Part shown: positions 1-11,546 of the stretch, in pieces
Position numbering within the stretch: position 1 is the stretch's first letter
Layout of the letters: each line of letters begins with the position of its first letter
NCBI GenBank assembly: GCA_022414725.1
Contig: CM039462.1
Span: 44,205,490 to 44,269,489 of the forward strand
Reading direction: 5' to 3'
DNA: 64,000 bases
Source of the DNA: Microglena sp. YARC
Taxonomy: Eukaryota; Chlorophyta; Chlorophyceae; Chlamydomonadales; Chlamydomonadaceae
The notes under the pieces: model-generated
Databases searched by the model: none
What the model saw: the letters and a program-made list of their open reading frames with translations, nothing else
What the model was told of the DNA's origin: nothing
Made by a program: the position numbers and the translations under genes

Positions 1-958
1 TATAGATGTCAGCCTCTTGTGTCTAGAGGAAATTACGTGTGGTCTGAGCTCTCCAGTTGAAGAAATGCGCAAACATGCCGCTGATGCTTCGTCGGCATGC
101 TCGAGCGTCGGAACATCGACCATCGGACCTGAATGGTCTTGTCTTATCCGGAGTCTTTCAAAGTTTCTCACTCGACTGCTCATGAAAACGCAGCGAGGAA
201 TGTCGTCGCCGTCTTTCTTCCCAAAGGTGCAAATCGTTGGTATTTGAATGTGACCTTGCGATGATTCGGGGGGCAGAAAATGCAGGGCCTTGTGTTGAAG
301 AAGTCCTCGGTCATGTTGCCGAGGCTGATGTTTGTGGGACTGCTCATGGAACTGCTCATGGAGTCGGGTGCTTCCAAGATTGGTTCGATAACAGCTTCAG
401 TCTGTCATTAGGCTGCTTTCCTGTACTGGCGGAGGAAACGTGGGTAGCGTAAACGCTACTAGATCACGAAAACTACTCGTGGGCTTCGCTGCTTCGGAAT
501 CGTGTCCCGGTTTGTTTTCGTCTACGCCCCCACATTTTCGTGTCAAGACAACCGCGCTCAGGCTGTCCGTTTGGTTGGTCTACAGGACGCCAGAATGACC
601 GGCATGGACTTGCCTAAATGCAAACCTGGAAATGGCTCAACAGTTCAGATATCACATCAATCTGTAAGAAGGGCCACAACAAACTGGAATCCTTACTCCT
701 TTGGATCATGACCTCTATTGTGCTTCTGTGATCAGTTGCCTAGCTTGCTCTCTTGCTTTTTCCGTGTGCAGGTGAGGGCTTTAAGAGCAAGAAAAACTGC
801 TAATATGAACAATGCCCTCCTTGTCCATCTAAACCAGATGTCGGAAAGTGAAACTGGGGCTGCATGTTTCAATTTTCTATGTGCAGTGGGTATGTTCAGA
901 CCTGAACATCACTACACTTCCTCCTGAACACACGCCCGATTGGGTTGTCTTCCTGCAG
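1..958. other. Upstream region of the SPL-like gene, no firm exon
   Basis: Upstream exons of the SPL-like gene may lie here or further left. One candidate starts after a CAG at 769-771 and encodes a stretch containing NNALLVHLNQMSESE. None of its possible donors gives a phase that joins to the exon starting at 959, so I leave it unassigned. No zinc-binding SBP domain (Cys/His pattern with a basic C-terminal segment) can be read here on either strand. Confidence 0.4.
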
Positions 959-3900
959 GCTATCATTCAGTGGTGGACAGCTGCTTTCTATGATAAGTTC
1001 GAAGATGAGCCTAGACTTGCCGTCCCGGGAGGATACGGCTTCTGCTTTCGAGTTTATTTCACTTCTGAAAGAGCGGGATAGTATGCAAATTGATATGAGC
1101 TCCATTGATCCTTTCGACGTCAAATGCCCATCTGGTTTGGAATCAAGCTTGACAGATGTCACAGTCTCGTCCTCATCCCATTCTCCTTGGTCCATGGACC
1201 AAGAATCTCCGGCAGATGAGGAGAGTGATGAGGATGACATATTTTTCGATTCTGCCAAGCACTTCACCGTTGATGAGGACCACTATGCTGACTTGGACAG
1301 AGTACCGCCTGTACCTTCCACTTCTTCGACTGAGAAGGATATGAAGACCGTAATGAAGAGCACTTTGAGTGCTCTAAGCGCTCATCGCATGGATGGCCTG
1401 TTTGGGGCCATCTCCAGATCAGTAAACTACGTCAACCTTGGTCAGGGGGGCATCACAAGGGTGAGTTGCATGATTCATAACTTTTCGTTTTGTGTCAGAA
1501 AGGCGGTCTTCTATAAGAGATCAGAGATTTGGTGTCTATCAAGGTTGTACACCTGGTAGCACTTTGGGTAGAAAGCACGAAGGCCGGGGGGGTTAGGAGG
1601 GTGGGGGCGAGATTCGAGTCTCATGGTGGCAGAAGGTTTGGCCAAAACAGGGTCCCATTAAGCGATCGCCACTGGTAGCGGAAGAAAAAAATTCTGGTAA
1701 GATTACCATGTAGGGATTGTCAAGTACAATATCGTGGATATGCATATCGCATAATATATCGTTCACTACTGTATGATACCATGTAGGGATGTCAAGTACG
1801 ATATCGTGGATATTCATATCGCATAATATATCGTTCGCTACTGCATGATATATCTGTCAACATCACGTACGCTATCGTATGACAATCCCCTGTACAGGTC
1901 CATATCGCTGTGCCCTGGCCAGACCCTGATGAGCTGGCCCCCAATGCCATTAGCCAACCTGAATTTCCTTCAGATCATTGTGCCGAGGACAGGGCTTTGC
2001 CTTGGTACTTGAACACTTGAAAACTTGACAAATTCCTGAACAGGTCCATATCGCTGTGCCCTGGTCAGACCCTGAGGATTTGCCCGTGACGCCATAGCCA
2101 GCTTGAATTTCCTTTATCTTATTGTGTAGAGGGCAGGGCTTGGTCTTTGTACTTCAAACATTTCAACAATCGAAAAGACAAAAAGTCCCCTGTACAGGTC
2201 CATATCTCTGTGCCCTGGTCAGACCCTGAGGAGCTGGCCCCTGATGCCATTAGCCAGCCTGAATTAGTGAATTTCCTTCATCTCATCGTGTAGAGGGTAG
2301 GGCTTGGTCTAGGTACTTCAAGACTTTAAAACTTTAAAACTTGACAACCCCTGAACATGTCCATATCGCTGTGCCCTGGTTAGACCCTGAGGAGCTGGCC
2401 CCCGATGCCATTAGCCAGCCTGAATTAGTGAATTTCCTTCATTTCATTGTGAAGAGGGCAGGGCTTGGTCTAGGTTCTTCAAAACTTTAAAACTTCAAAA
2501 CTTGACAGTCCTCTGTACAGGTCCGTATCGCTGTGCCCTGGTCAGACCCTGAGGAGCTGGCCCCCGATGCCATTAGCCAGCCTGAATTAGTGAATTTCCT
2601 TCATTTCATTGTGAAGAGGGCAGGGCTTGGTCTAGGTTCTTCAAAACTTTAAAACTTCAAAACTTGACAGTCCTCTGTACAGGTCCGTATCGCTGTGCCC
2701 TGGTCAGACCCTGAGGAGCTGGCCCCCGATGCCATTAGCCAGCCTGAATTAGTGAATTTCCTTCATTTCATTGTGAAGAGGGCAGGGCTTGGTCTAGGTT
2801 CTTCAAAACTTTAAAACTTCAAAACTTGACAGTCCTCTGTACAGGTCCGTATCGCTGTGCCCTGGTCAGACCCTGAGGAGCTGGCCCTTGATGCCATTTG
2901 CCAGCATGAATTAGTGAATTTCCTTCATCTCATTGTCTAGAGGGCAGGCCTTTGTCAAGGTTCTTTAAAACTTAAAAACTCGATCAAAACTAAAAAACTT
3001 TGCAATTCCTGAGCAGGTCCATATCGCTGTGCCCTGGTTAGACCCTGAGGAGCTGGCCCCCGATGCCATCGCCAGCTTGAAGTCGAAGCTGGCGGCCAGG
3101 TTTCCCTCAACAGCTGTCATGGGCCACACGGTTCGAAAGGGCTCCTTGTTGATTGCCTTTGACATCCTCACTGCTGGCGCCCTCTGGATTGGAGAACCGC
3201 GAGAGGACACCAAGCCACCCAGCCCTCAGGATTGGCTGGAGTGGATTGGGCTGCCCTGGCCTAAGGACGGCAAAAACTTGTATGTCCAGGTGGGTGTTGA
3301 CTGGTGCTCATGACTGCCATCTCTTAAAACTACTCAGCAGACGATTTGGATTAGGTTTTTCGAAACGCTTTGTGGTTCGTAGTTTGTACCTCGAACATGA
3401 GAATTTGGCCTGAGAATTCTGACATTTTGGCCTGAACAATTCTGAGAACAGTCAGAATTTTTGCCTGAAAAAGAGGAGGGTCAACCCATGAAACCACAAA
3501 CTTGTTTGTCAAGGTGGGTGTTGGCCGGTTAGGTGGTGGGCCCCAGTGCAAGCAAATGAGCTGTCCCCCTCAACCTCACGCCTCGTATGAAGGCGTACTT
3601 TTGATTTATTTATGTTGACCTGTGCTGACTTGATCCCCACCCCCACCCCTACCCCCCACCCCTCAGCCCCCCTCCTCTCTCCCCCCTCCCCCTCTCCTCC
3701 TAACACTCCTCCCTCTTCACACACCCCACCCCCCTCAGTGCCCCTCCTCCTCCCCCCTCCCCCTCCCCCCTCTCCCTCCTAACACTCCTCCCCCGTCACA
3801 CACCCCATCCCCTCAGCCCCCCTCCTCCTCCCCCCTCCCCCTCTCCCTCCTAACTCTCCTCCCCCTTCACACCCCACACCCCCTCGGCCCCCCTTCTCCT

Positions 3901-5941
3901 CCCCTCCCCCCTCTCCCTCCTAACACTCCTCCCCCTTCACACACCCCACCCCCCTCAGCCCCCCTCCTCTCCCCCTCTCCCTCCTAACACTCCTCCCCCT
4001 TCACACTCCCACCCCCCTCAGCCCCCCCCCCTCTCCCTCCTAACACTCCTCCTCTTCACACACACACCCATCCCCCTCAGCCCCCCTCCTCTTCCCCCCT
4101 CCCCCCTCTCCCTCCTAACACTCCTCCCCCTTCACACCCCCCACCCCCGTCAGGTCAGTGACAAAGCGCATGCCTTCAGCTGGGACGAGCCAAGCATGTC
4201 TTGGCTGGAGAACGAGGAGCTGACTGTCCCTGATATGGCAGATGTTGTGACCGATGTGTACCCCATGGTCCTGATTGCCAGCGAGGAGGATGTGTTCTCT
4301 CCACAGGTGTGTGTAGGTTACATGTGTATGTGTGTATGTAGTCCAGGGATAGCCAACTTGTGTATGTGCGTAGGTCCCCTCTCCCTCTCACTACCCCTCT
4401 CCCTCTCACCACCCCTTTCCCTTTCCCTCTCCCCCTCCCCTCCCTCTCCCCTCCCCCTCCCCTCCCTCTCCCTACCTCTTCTCCTCTCCCTACCTCTTCC
4501 CCTCTCCCTACCCCTATCCCTCTCCCTACCTTTTCCCCTCTCCCTACCCCTTCCCCTCTCCCTACCCCTTCCCTCTCCCTACCCCTTTCCCTACCTCTAC
4601 CCCTACCCCTCTCCTCCTCCCTCTCCCCATATGGCACCGACCCCAAACTCGCAGTCCAGGGATAGCCAAATTGGCTTAAGGGACCTTGCCAACCTCGATT
4701 CAGGAGGAGCTTATACGCAAACAAGCACTGATGAGCTTGGTCCTAACAAATTGTTTTACCGATGGAGGCCCTGAGTTCTATATAGATAATTACAATTTAC
4801 GTTTATCAGCAGACTGCTGTGCGCCTGGTCCTGCCCTGGGAGCTAGCCAAGCAAGCCGGGTCTGAGGGCACCAAGGCCGTCACCAGGTTCACCTCCTCTT
4901 AAGCAGCTGATCCACCAGGAGGCTACATTTCATTGTTGAATTACAGCCTAGGCGCACTTTTATAGCGAAAAAACAACGTACATTATGTTTATCATCAGAC
5001 TGCTGTGCGCCTGGTCCTGCCCTGAGAGCTTGCCAAGCACGCCGGGTCTGAGGGCACCAAGGCCGTCATCAGGTTCACCTCCGCTTAAGCAGCTGACCCA
5101 CTAAGAGGCTACATTCCATTGTTGTATATCGACGTAGGCCCACATGTATTGCGAACAAGCAACATACACGACGTTTATCATCAGACTGCTGTGCGCCTGG
5201 TGCTGCCCAGAGAGCTTGCCAAGCACGCCGGGTCTGAGGGCACCAAGGCCGTCACCAGGTTCACCTCCGCTTAAGCAGCTGACCCAAGGAGGCTACATTT
5301 CATTGTTGAATTACAGCCTAGGCGCACTTTTATAGCAAAAAAGTTATATATATTACGTTGATCATCACATTGTTTTCTTGCCACAGGTCTATCTCCAGTC
5401 CTCCAAGATGCTATCTGTTGTACCTGGGGGGGGCGGACATGTATTGAAGGCCAGGTTTGGTGGATCTGTCCTGCCTGTCCATGTTATCAAAGCGGATTTG
5501 TCGGATTCTCCTTTCGAGGAGGTGCCAGCAGAGGGCTTGCTATCTGTCACTCTCGACATGGGTGCTGCCAAGGGCCCTGCAGTGGCTATGCTCGAGGTGT
5601 GGGTGGATCGCATTGTAGTGCAGTCCATTCCCCTACTCATTCTACCTGAGAAGCTGGCCAACATGGCGGATGAAATCAACAGCCTAGGGTTTATGAGCGA
5701 GGCTGACATAGGAAAGCCCAACGGTGCACCCACGGTATCCTCCGTCGCTATCTCGAAGCTGGGCTTGTGGCTAGAGTACGTAGACTCCCACACCAAACCC
5801 TCCCCGGTCAAGTTGAACCAGGCTATGACCCTCCACATGCACTCGTGTGGACGCTGGTTGTTGGAGGATTCCATCCTCAAAGCCTGGTCCTTTACAGCCA
5901 CCGAGGTATGCCCCCCCACACACACACATACCCCCCCCCCC

Positions 5942-5972
<31 letters not shown>

Positions 5973-8713
5973 CCTCACCCCCAACACCCCAACACACAAA
6001 CACACACAAACACACACACACACACAAGTTGAACAAGGCCATGATCCAGCACATGCACACTAGTGGACGATGGCTGCTTGAGGACTCAGGTACGTCAGGT
6101 ACACACACGCACACGTCCACCCGCCTGCCTGCCCGCCTCCCCTTCCTTCCCCCCCCACCCCCCCTACACACGTCCACGTCCACCCACATACCCCACCACA
6201 ACCACCACACACACACACACACGTCCACATCCACACGCGTCCAAACACACACACGTTAACATCCACACACACAAACGTCCACACACATCCACCCAGCCGC
6301 ACCCACACCCATGTGCTGCCAGGGATTACTAAGACCCTAGAAGTGCCATTCTGCTCCCTGGCCCGCCGCTTCAACCAGAGCAGTCATACACGTCTCCACT
6401 CCGCCATCATCATTGGCAATGCATACATGGTCTACCTGGCCATACACCCACACATGCACACGTGCACACCCACCCGTCCACCCACCTGCACACACACGCA
6501 CACGTCCACCCACTTATACCCACACTCACACACCCTCACGTCCACCCACCTATACACACACACCCGTCCACCCACTTATACCCACACTCACACACCCATA
6601 TGTCCACCCACCTACACACACACACAGGTGCTGCAAGGCCTGGCCAAGACCCTAGCAGTGCCATTCTGCTCCCTGGCCCGCCGCTTCAACCAGAGCAGTC
6701 ATACACTTCTCCACTCCGCCATCATCATTGGCAATGCATACATGGTCTACCTGGCCATACACCCACACACGCACACACGTCCACCCACTTATACCCACAC
6801 CCACACATACACCCACGCATCCACGTACACCCACGTCCTTGTCCGCCTACACCCACCCGCACCCACCCACACCGAGGTGCTGCAAGGCCTGACCAAGACC
6901 CTAGAACTGCCATTCCGCTCCCTGGCTCGAGGCTTCAACCAGAGCGGTCATACACTCCTCCACTCCTCTATCATCAGTGGCAAGGCCTACATGGTCTACC
7001 TGGTCGTCCAGTGGGGCGTGGAGATGTACAAGCCCTGGTCATGGTACTGCATGGACGCCCACGGCGTCACCCCCCTGCACATGGCTGCCCTTACCAAACG
7101 GACCAAGCTGGTGGAGAGCTTGCTGCGCCACTTCGAGCCTGCTGCCAAAGCCTGGACCACTGCAAAGGGGGGCCTGAGGTACAGCCCCGCAGAGGTTGCT
7201 AGCCATATCGGACTGACAATACTCACTAAGAAGCCCTCGCGTAGCCTCAGCGAGAGATTGTCTGCATCAAGCTATTCCCGCTTTGCAACGCCTTGGGAAA
7301 GCATGGGCACCGGCTCTCGCTCTGAAAAGCTGGCTCCATACTCGCTGCAGAACACTGCTAGTAACTACAGCATCACTGAAAATCTCTTCACTGTGTTCTC
7401 GCAGCCAGATATCTCCGAGGTGAAAGCTGGATGTGGCAAAAGCTCGCAGCCCTGGAGCACACCTGAACTCACAAACGTAAACTGTGTGTTCGATGTGAAG
7501 GATGGAGTCACGGACGCAAACAGTGTGTCCGATGTTTCCTGTTCAACAGGCTCCTCCTGTCCTGCACCATCACCACAGCCTTCCTCGGAGTTCCAGACTG
7601 AATCCGCTAAGAGCCACGCCCCCGGGGGTCTTTCTCAGAGCGCTGCTCTCGAGCCTGGCTCAAGCCAAGCCGACCCGATGAGCATCGTGGTTGAGGTCAA
7701 GTCCACAGTTATGCTCCTGGCAGGTCAGCTGAAGACATCTGCAATGGCCTTTACTGATAGCCTGAAGACTTTCCGATGCTTTGGCTCGCCGGAGCTGGAT
7801 GCCAAGTTCAAAGTATACTGCAACAGCACAAGTGCCCAAACCACTCAATGGTTCATCCCTGTCTTCATTAGCATTGTGTTGATGGCAGCCATTGCCGCTA
7901 TTCGACAGGGGGCTTTGATAGACGTTTTGCTGCACATTTCAACTGCTTTTGTTTACCTGCTAGGGCCCTACCGAGCTTCCATGAACGACGTACCGCGGAT
8001 GAGCTTGTGGTGGACAGTGACCTACCTCTTCCGCATATCTGCTCACCTGAGCTTCGCTTTCGGATGGTTGGATACTGTCGCCTTCAAAGTTTTGCTGCGC
8101 AGGGGCCCTTGTAGACTCATTGTTACAGAGTTAATTCTCTCCCCTTATCAGCAGGTGAGCCACTGTGCTTTTTGCGTGCTTTTTTTTCGTGTTGCAAATT
8201 GAGCCACTCGGTGCGACCCCAGTGCGATGCGCTGCCCCCCGAACCCCGCGGAGTGCTAAGCGCAGAGCCCAGGGGTTGGGAGGGGCATTTCCGACTAGTC
8301 TAGCTGGACTAATGCGTCGCTGTGCAGCGACGGAATGGCAACTTGTCGCACACATTAAAACAGAAAGGTGAGCTCCTGGCCAGTTTTTTTTTTGACGACG
8401 CATCGCCGCATGCTGAATCATGGGTCTGGCTAAACTTCCACCTTCTTATCACCTTCTTAACACCTTCTTAACACCTTAACACCTTCTTACCACCACCTTA
8501 CCACCTTCTTACCTTCTGCAGGGTAACCTCATGCCAGCCCTTGTTGCTCGCCTCATCTCAGTCTCCGCCAACATGATCATGTTCCACGTGGTCAACGCCC
8601 AAGGCACCTCTCAACACCTGCTGTACCCAGTTATGTCAGTAGCCCTCGTCATGGGTGTAGACTACTGGCGGCAGAAGAGCTACATGCAAGCCATGGCTGC
8701 TAAGAAAGTTTAA
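959..8713 (+). CDS. SBP-box (SPL1/CRR1-like) protein, C-terminal part, 5' partial
   Basis: Inferred exons are 959-1460, 3017-3289, 4154-4306, 5387-5905, 6877-8154 and 8522-8713 (stop TAA). Every junction from 1460 onward is phase 0 with GT donor and AG acceptor, giving about 970 residues in the window. The order of segments follows the C-terminal half of plant SPL1/12/14 and Chlamydomonas CRR1. First comes an acidic linker, then a segment ending in [13 protein letters not shown] (the place of the family's YIRPGC block). Next is a beta-rich segment ending [19 protein letters not shown], then GRWLLEDS, then an ankyrin-type [12 protein letters not shown], then about five hydrophobic stretches encoded around 7850-8690. 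The family are DNA-binding transcription factors; CRR1 acts in copper/hypoxia responses. The DNA-binding domain itself is not in the window, so the family call rests on my memory of this C-terminal pattern. Several predicted membrane passes exceed the single C-terminal one usual in land plants. Confidence 0.7.
1705..1860. repeat. Two-copy AT-rich tandem repeat in intron 1
   Basis: Two similar units of roughly 75-80 bp, each containing ATATCGTGGATAT and GCATAATATATCGTTC, lie one after the other within SPL-like intron 1. They contain internal palindromes. No target duplication was recognised. Confidence 0.55.
1889..3016 (+). repeat. Exon-start tandem array before SPL-like exon 3017
   Basis: Seven partial copies of the intron end plus the first ~50 bp of the exon precede the real exon. 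The copied exon bases begin at 1898, 2044, 2198, 2359, 2521, 2683 and 2845, and the real exon begins at 3017. Spacing is 146, 154, 161, 162, 162, 162 and 172 bp. Most copies keep the AG acceptor (2359 has AT instead). Each late copy reads in frame [17 protein letters not shown], then leaves exon homology and reaches a TAA about 43 codons in. None has an obvious donor. Confidence 0.9.
3345..3500. mobile_element. Possible MITE remnant in intron 2
   Basis: The segment carries GAATTTGGCCTGAGAATTC and TTTTTGCCTGAAAAAG. These resemble the interiors of the two clear inverted-repeat elements at 23761-23908 and 34949-35127. Its own termini are degenerate, so this is a weak call. Confidence 0.35.
3652..4150 (+). 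repeat. C-rich tandem repeat carrying repeated acceptor-like CAGs
   Basis: About seven units of 60-75 bp each contain TCCTAACACTCCTCC and end in CCCTCAG. They form an expanded polypyrimidine tract immediately before the real acceptor at 4151-4153. CCTAAC also resembles a branch-point context, so each unit looks like a branch point, pyrimidine tract and AG. Confidence 0.8.
4376..4625 (+). repeat. Pyrimidine (CCCTCT/CCCTAC) microsatellite
   Basis: An almost pure C/T stretch on the sense strand inside SPL-like intron 3. Long open frames on both strands here are products of the short period and are not genes. Confidence 0.85.
4652..4775 (+). repeat. Copy of the ~125-bp dispersed repeat
   Basis: Starts CAGTCCAGGGATAGCCAAAT and ends TTTTACCGATGGAGGCCCTG, the two ends typical of a family found about a dozen times in the window. 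A short extra fragment of its start lies near 4339. Confidence 0.75.
4800..5365 (+). repeat. Three ~188-bp tandem units in intron 3
   Basis: Units begin near 4803, 4987 and 5175 with GTTTATCA and share ACTGCTGTGCGCCTGGT. Each carries a short open stretch ([19 protein letters not shown] in the first) that ends at TAA. This looks like a copied piece of coding sequence, but I could not match it to any exon in the window. Confidence 0.8.
5906..6876 (+). repeat. CA-rich intron 4 with copies of both flanking exon edges
   Basis: Exon 5387-5905 contains [21 protein letters not shown] degenerate copy of this segment, followed by a GTACG donor, lies at 6029-6089. The start of exon 6877 is copied at 6313 (AG lost) and at 6628 (CACAG kept). 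Copies sit in ACAC/CCCAC microsatellite. Both acceptor-side copies are in the same frame as the real exon, so 6313-8202 stays open without a stop. Confidence 0.8.
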
Positions 8714-8719
8714 AGGAGC

Positions 8720-9215
8720 CGAAAAAGCTTCCTTTGGCTGGGTTGGGTTATTTTGGAAGCTTCCTTTATTTGGCTTGGCTTGGGTTCCTTTGGAAGCTTC
8801 CTTTGGTTGGCTTGGCTTGGGTTCCTTTGGAAGCTTCCTTTGGTTGGCTTGGCTTGGGTTCCTTTGGGAGCTTCCTTTGGTTGGCTTGGCTTGGGTCCCT
8901 TTGGAAGCTTCCTTTGGTTGGCTTGGGTTCCTGTGGAAGCTTCCTTTGGTTGGCTTGGCTTGGGTTCCTTTGGAAGCTTCCTTTGGTTGGCTTGACTTGG
9001 GTTCCTTTGGAAGCTTCCTTTGGGCTGGCTTGGCTTGAGTTCCTTTGGAAGCTTCCTTTGGTTGGCTTGGCTTGGGTTCCTTTGGTTGGCTTGACTTGGG
9101 TTCCTTTGGAAGCTTCCTTTGGGCTGGCTTGGCTTGAGTTCCTTTGGAAGCTTCCTTTGGTTGGCTTGGCTTGGGTTCCTTTGGAAGCTCCCTTGGGCTG
9201 GCTTGGGTCCTGCAG
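8720..9215 (+). repeat. 37-bp minisatellite directly after the SPL-like stop codon
   Basis: About 13 units of a 37-bp repeat (core GGGTTCCTTTGGAAGCTTCC) begin a few bases after the TAA at 8711-8713. They probably lie in the 3' UTR. Long open frames on both strands are products of the repeat. Confidence 0.85.
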
Positions 9216-9930
9216 TTTTGGGTTGTTTTGTGTTTATAGTTTTGCTTGGTAAAGAGTAATGTCTGCCCATATAAATCTCCATGTAGCTGTCTTGGCAGGG
9301 GGGGGGGGGGGGGGGGGTAGCACTTAGCTGGTCAGCACTTGGGTTTAGGTGGTTCAGGAAGATATGATACGATCGGTATGATCAGTTATATCTGTTGCTG
9401 TCCCAGTGACATGGAGAATTATGCCATACACTTTGTGCACCCTTAGTAAGCAGTTGCTTGAAAGTGCAGCTTTCTGCATTTGCATTTGCAAAGGGGCGCT
9501 TGCACACTTACTTGAACATTTATTAGCGGGCGCTGGTGTTGCTTTGGCCACACCCCAAGCGTGCGCCAAGCTTGGCTGCAGCATATTTCTATAGCTTGCA
9601 TAAATGAATAAATACATAACTAGCATGCCTTTTTACCAGTCGCGAGGTTGAAGGGGGCAGCCTGTTGGCTTGCACTGGGACCAAACACCAAATAGCTTGC
9701 ATACCAACATTAGCTGGCTCTGCCTAGACACGAAACTCAAACACAACTTAGCTAATTTGAATTTGAAATTTTACTTGGTTATTGCTCTCAGGCCAACTAC
9801 CAAAGAGAAGGGATATTCATGTAGGAGATGGTTGTTGGGCTCTTGCACACAAGCTGCATACAACCTAAGAAAACTTGCTTATAATCTTACTTATAACTTG
9901 CTTACAGTATGCTTATAACCTACTTAATGA
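9216..9930. other. Intergenic, G-run at 9299-9317
   Basis: No gene recognised. The stretch holds a G homopolymer near 9299-9317 and otherwise unremarkable AT-leaning sequence. Confidence 0.5.
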
Positions 9931-10117
9931 TAATGATAACGCCTGGTGGGCGTGGTAGTGAGGAAGCCCCGTCTTACGGCTGCTACTTTACCTGGACAAA
10001 GCTACCATGGCGGTTGACAGCGACCGTGATCACTAAGGCACACCTGTCGGGATTCGAACCAGGCACCTTCCTCGTTCAAGGAGCTCAGCCATTGAGCCAT
10101 TCGTTAAACGGGGATTT
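9931..10117 (-). mobile_element. tRNA-derived SINE, head type 1
   Basis: On the minus strand the element starts with a tRNA-like head: A box TGGCTCAATGGC and a perfect B box GGTTCGAATCC. A tail follows (CGCCATGGTAGCTTTGTCC ... CACCAGGCGTTATCATTA). The tail is shared with the copies at 27119, 32913, 36653 and 58661. The internal pol III promoter boxes are visible; SINE identity is inferred from them and from copy number. Confidence 0.75.
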
Positions 10118-10233
10118 AAAACCTATATATATATATACATAATATATATATATGTATACATAATATATATATAGGCTTATAACCTGCCTATAGCCTGGTG
10201 AGGCTCCTAGCATCTTCCTTGCCTTGTCTGCAA

Positions 10234-10420
10234 CAGTGTACTACAAAGCGCGCGCGGCAGCGTTTTTACGCGCTGCCTCTTTGAGCCCTACTGCGCATTT
10301 CGTGCCGTTTTTTCAACCTACTGTGGGCGCAGTTTTTGCGCTTTTTGCACTGCAAAGCGCTGACCAATTTGACATGTGTGCGTTTAAGCGCTGACCAATT
10401 TGACAAAATGTAGTACCCTG
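10234..10420 (+). mobile_element. hAT-like MITE, family 1 copy A
   Basis: Termini are CAGTGTACTAC and GTAGTACCCTG (inverted). The element is flanked by the exact 8-bp direct repeat GTCTGCAA. The interior is rich in GCGC and CAAAGCGCTGACC. A (C/T)AGGG terminus with an 8-bp duplication fits the hAT superfamily. There is no coding capacity. Confidence 0.8.
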
Positions 10421-10593
10421 GTCTGCAACACGCCCATCTCAATGTTTAAGAGGGCCTATTTAGGTACTGATCTTGCTTGCAACAAAGAATGGTATAAATA
10501 AAGTACATTTGTAATGGTATTATCTCATACAACATGCTTGTTTGCTCGTTGAAATGTATAATAAAATTATCAATGTATTCTCTTATCGTCTGT

Positions 10594-10718
10594 AAAACAA
10601 TTGTTTGGGGTTCAGTCCATCAATGCTTTTTATTTTTAGCCTTCCCATGATCCCGTCACGGTTTGGCTTTTCCATTTAGCCTGTATGGGCTACCCCTGGA
10701 CTGGAACATACATACATG
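10594..10718 (-). repeat. Copy of the ~125-bp dispersed repeat
   Basis: Reverse orientation, from AAAACAATTGTTTGGGGTTC to GGGCTACCCCTGGACTG, with a CATACATACATG run just beyond. Several copies in the window have such a run on that side. Confidence 0.75.
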
Positions 10719-10896
10719 TTCACGTGGGTCTAGCCTGAAGATCAAGATTAATAATAATTGTCACAGGGGTTTTCGGCCAGCTGTGGGCTGCATAACGTCA
10801 ACCAATTGTTGAAAGTCCCCATGCGGGATACGTACCACGGCAACCAATAAACTTGAACTTGGTTACATGGCTTCAGTCAGCGATTTGGCTGCTCGC

Positions 10897-11236
10897 TATC
10901 AGCTTAGACACTTCAGAGAGTGGACAGATGCTTGCAGCGGTCAGACGCGCCAATCTATACACGGAGATGAGAATAACTTTACCAAGACTGGGGAACCCCC
11001 AAGGGGCACCAGCGGAGGAAAGGGGCGGCAGCCTGGAACCTAATCAGGGTACAGGCTAGACAGCGCGTGTCAGGAGAACCGGTGACGCAGCCAACAGGAA
11101 GCTGTCACCGTGTCATGAAGAATGACACAGTCTACGGGAAGCTGACACAGTACTGTCTGTACCGATAGTTCTAAGGAAGTACATAAGAAGTCACTAAGTC
11201 ATGAAACGATTGAGTGAACCGCAATTGATGCTGATA
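10897..11236 (-). repeat. LTR (3' LTR relative to pol)
   Basis: 340 bp, bounded by TATCAGC and GCTGATA. It differs from the partner repeat by a few substitutions and a small indel near 11205, which suggests a recent insertion. Confidence 0.8.
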
Positions 11237-11546
11237 CTCCACCTATGACGCAGGTGACATACAATACTATTTCTCCACCTATGGTACAGGTGTCATAGAA
11301 CTATATGTAACAGAATTAAAAAAAAATCAAAGAACTCCGAAATCCGGGAGAACTTCAAATGAAACCCAAAGGGTTAGAGGAAGGAATGAAACAAGGCAAA
11401 AACAAAATTTTGCCAAGCTAGAAAAAGATGAAAACCCGAATATCAAAGTTGGGTAACAACGGTAAAGAAAACCCAATCCGGGAATAGGAACCTAATGCTA
11501 AACAATGATAACCAAAGAGACAGATGTAACCAGAAAAAAAATGACC

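Noticed and set aside
772..889. An exon of the SPL-like gene
   Set aside because: The acceptor and an open frame are present, but no donor gives the phase needed to join 959.
10234..10420. Mutator-type assignment (9-10 bp duplication) for MITE family 1
   Set aside because: Setting the ends at CAGGG...CCCTG gives the best and consistent 8-bp duplications in all four copies, which fits hAT.
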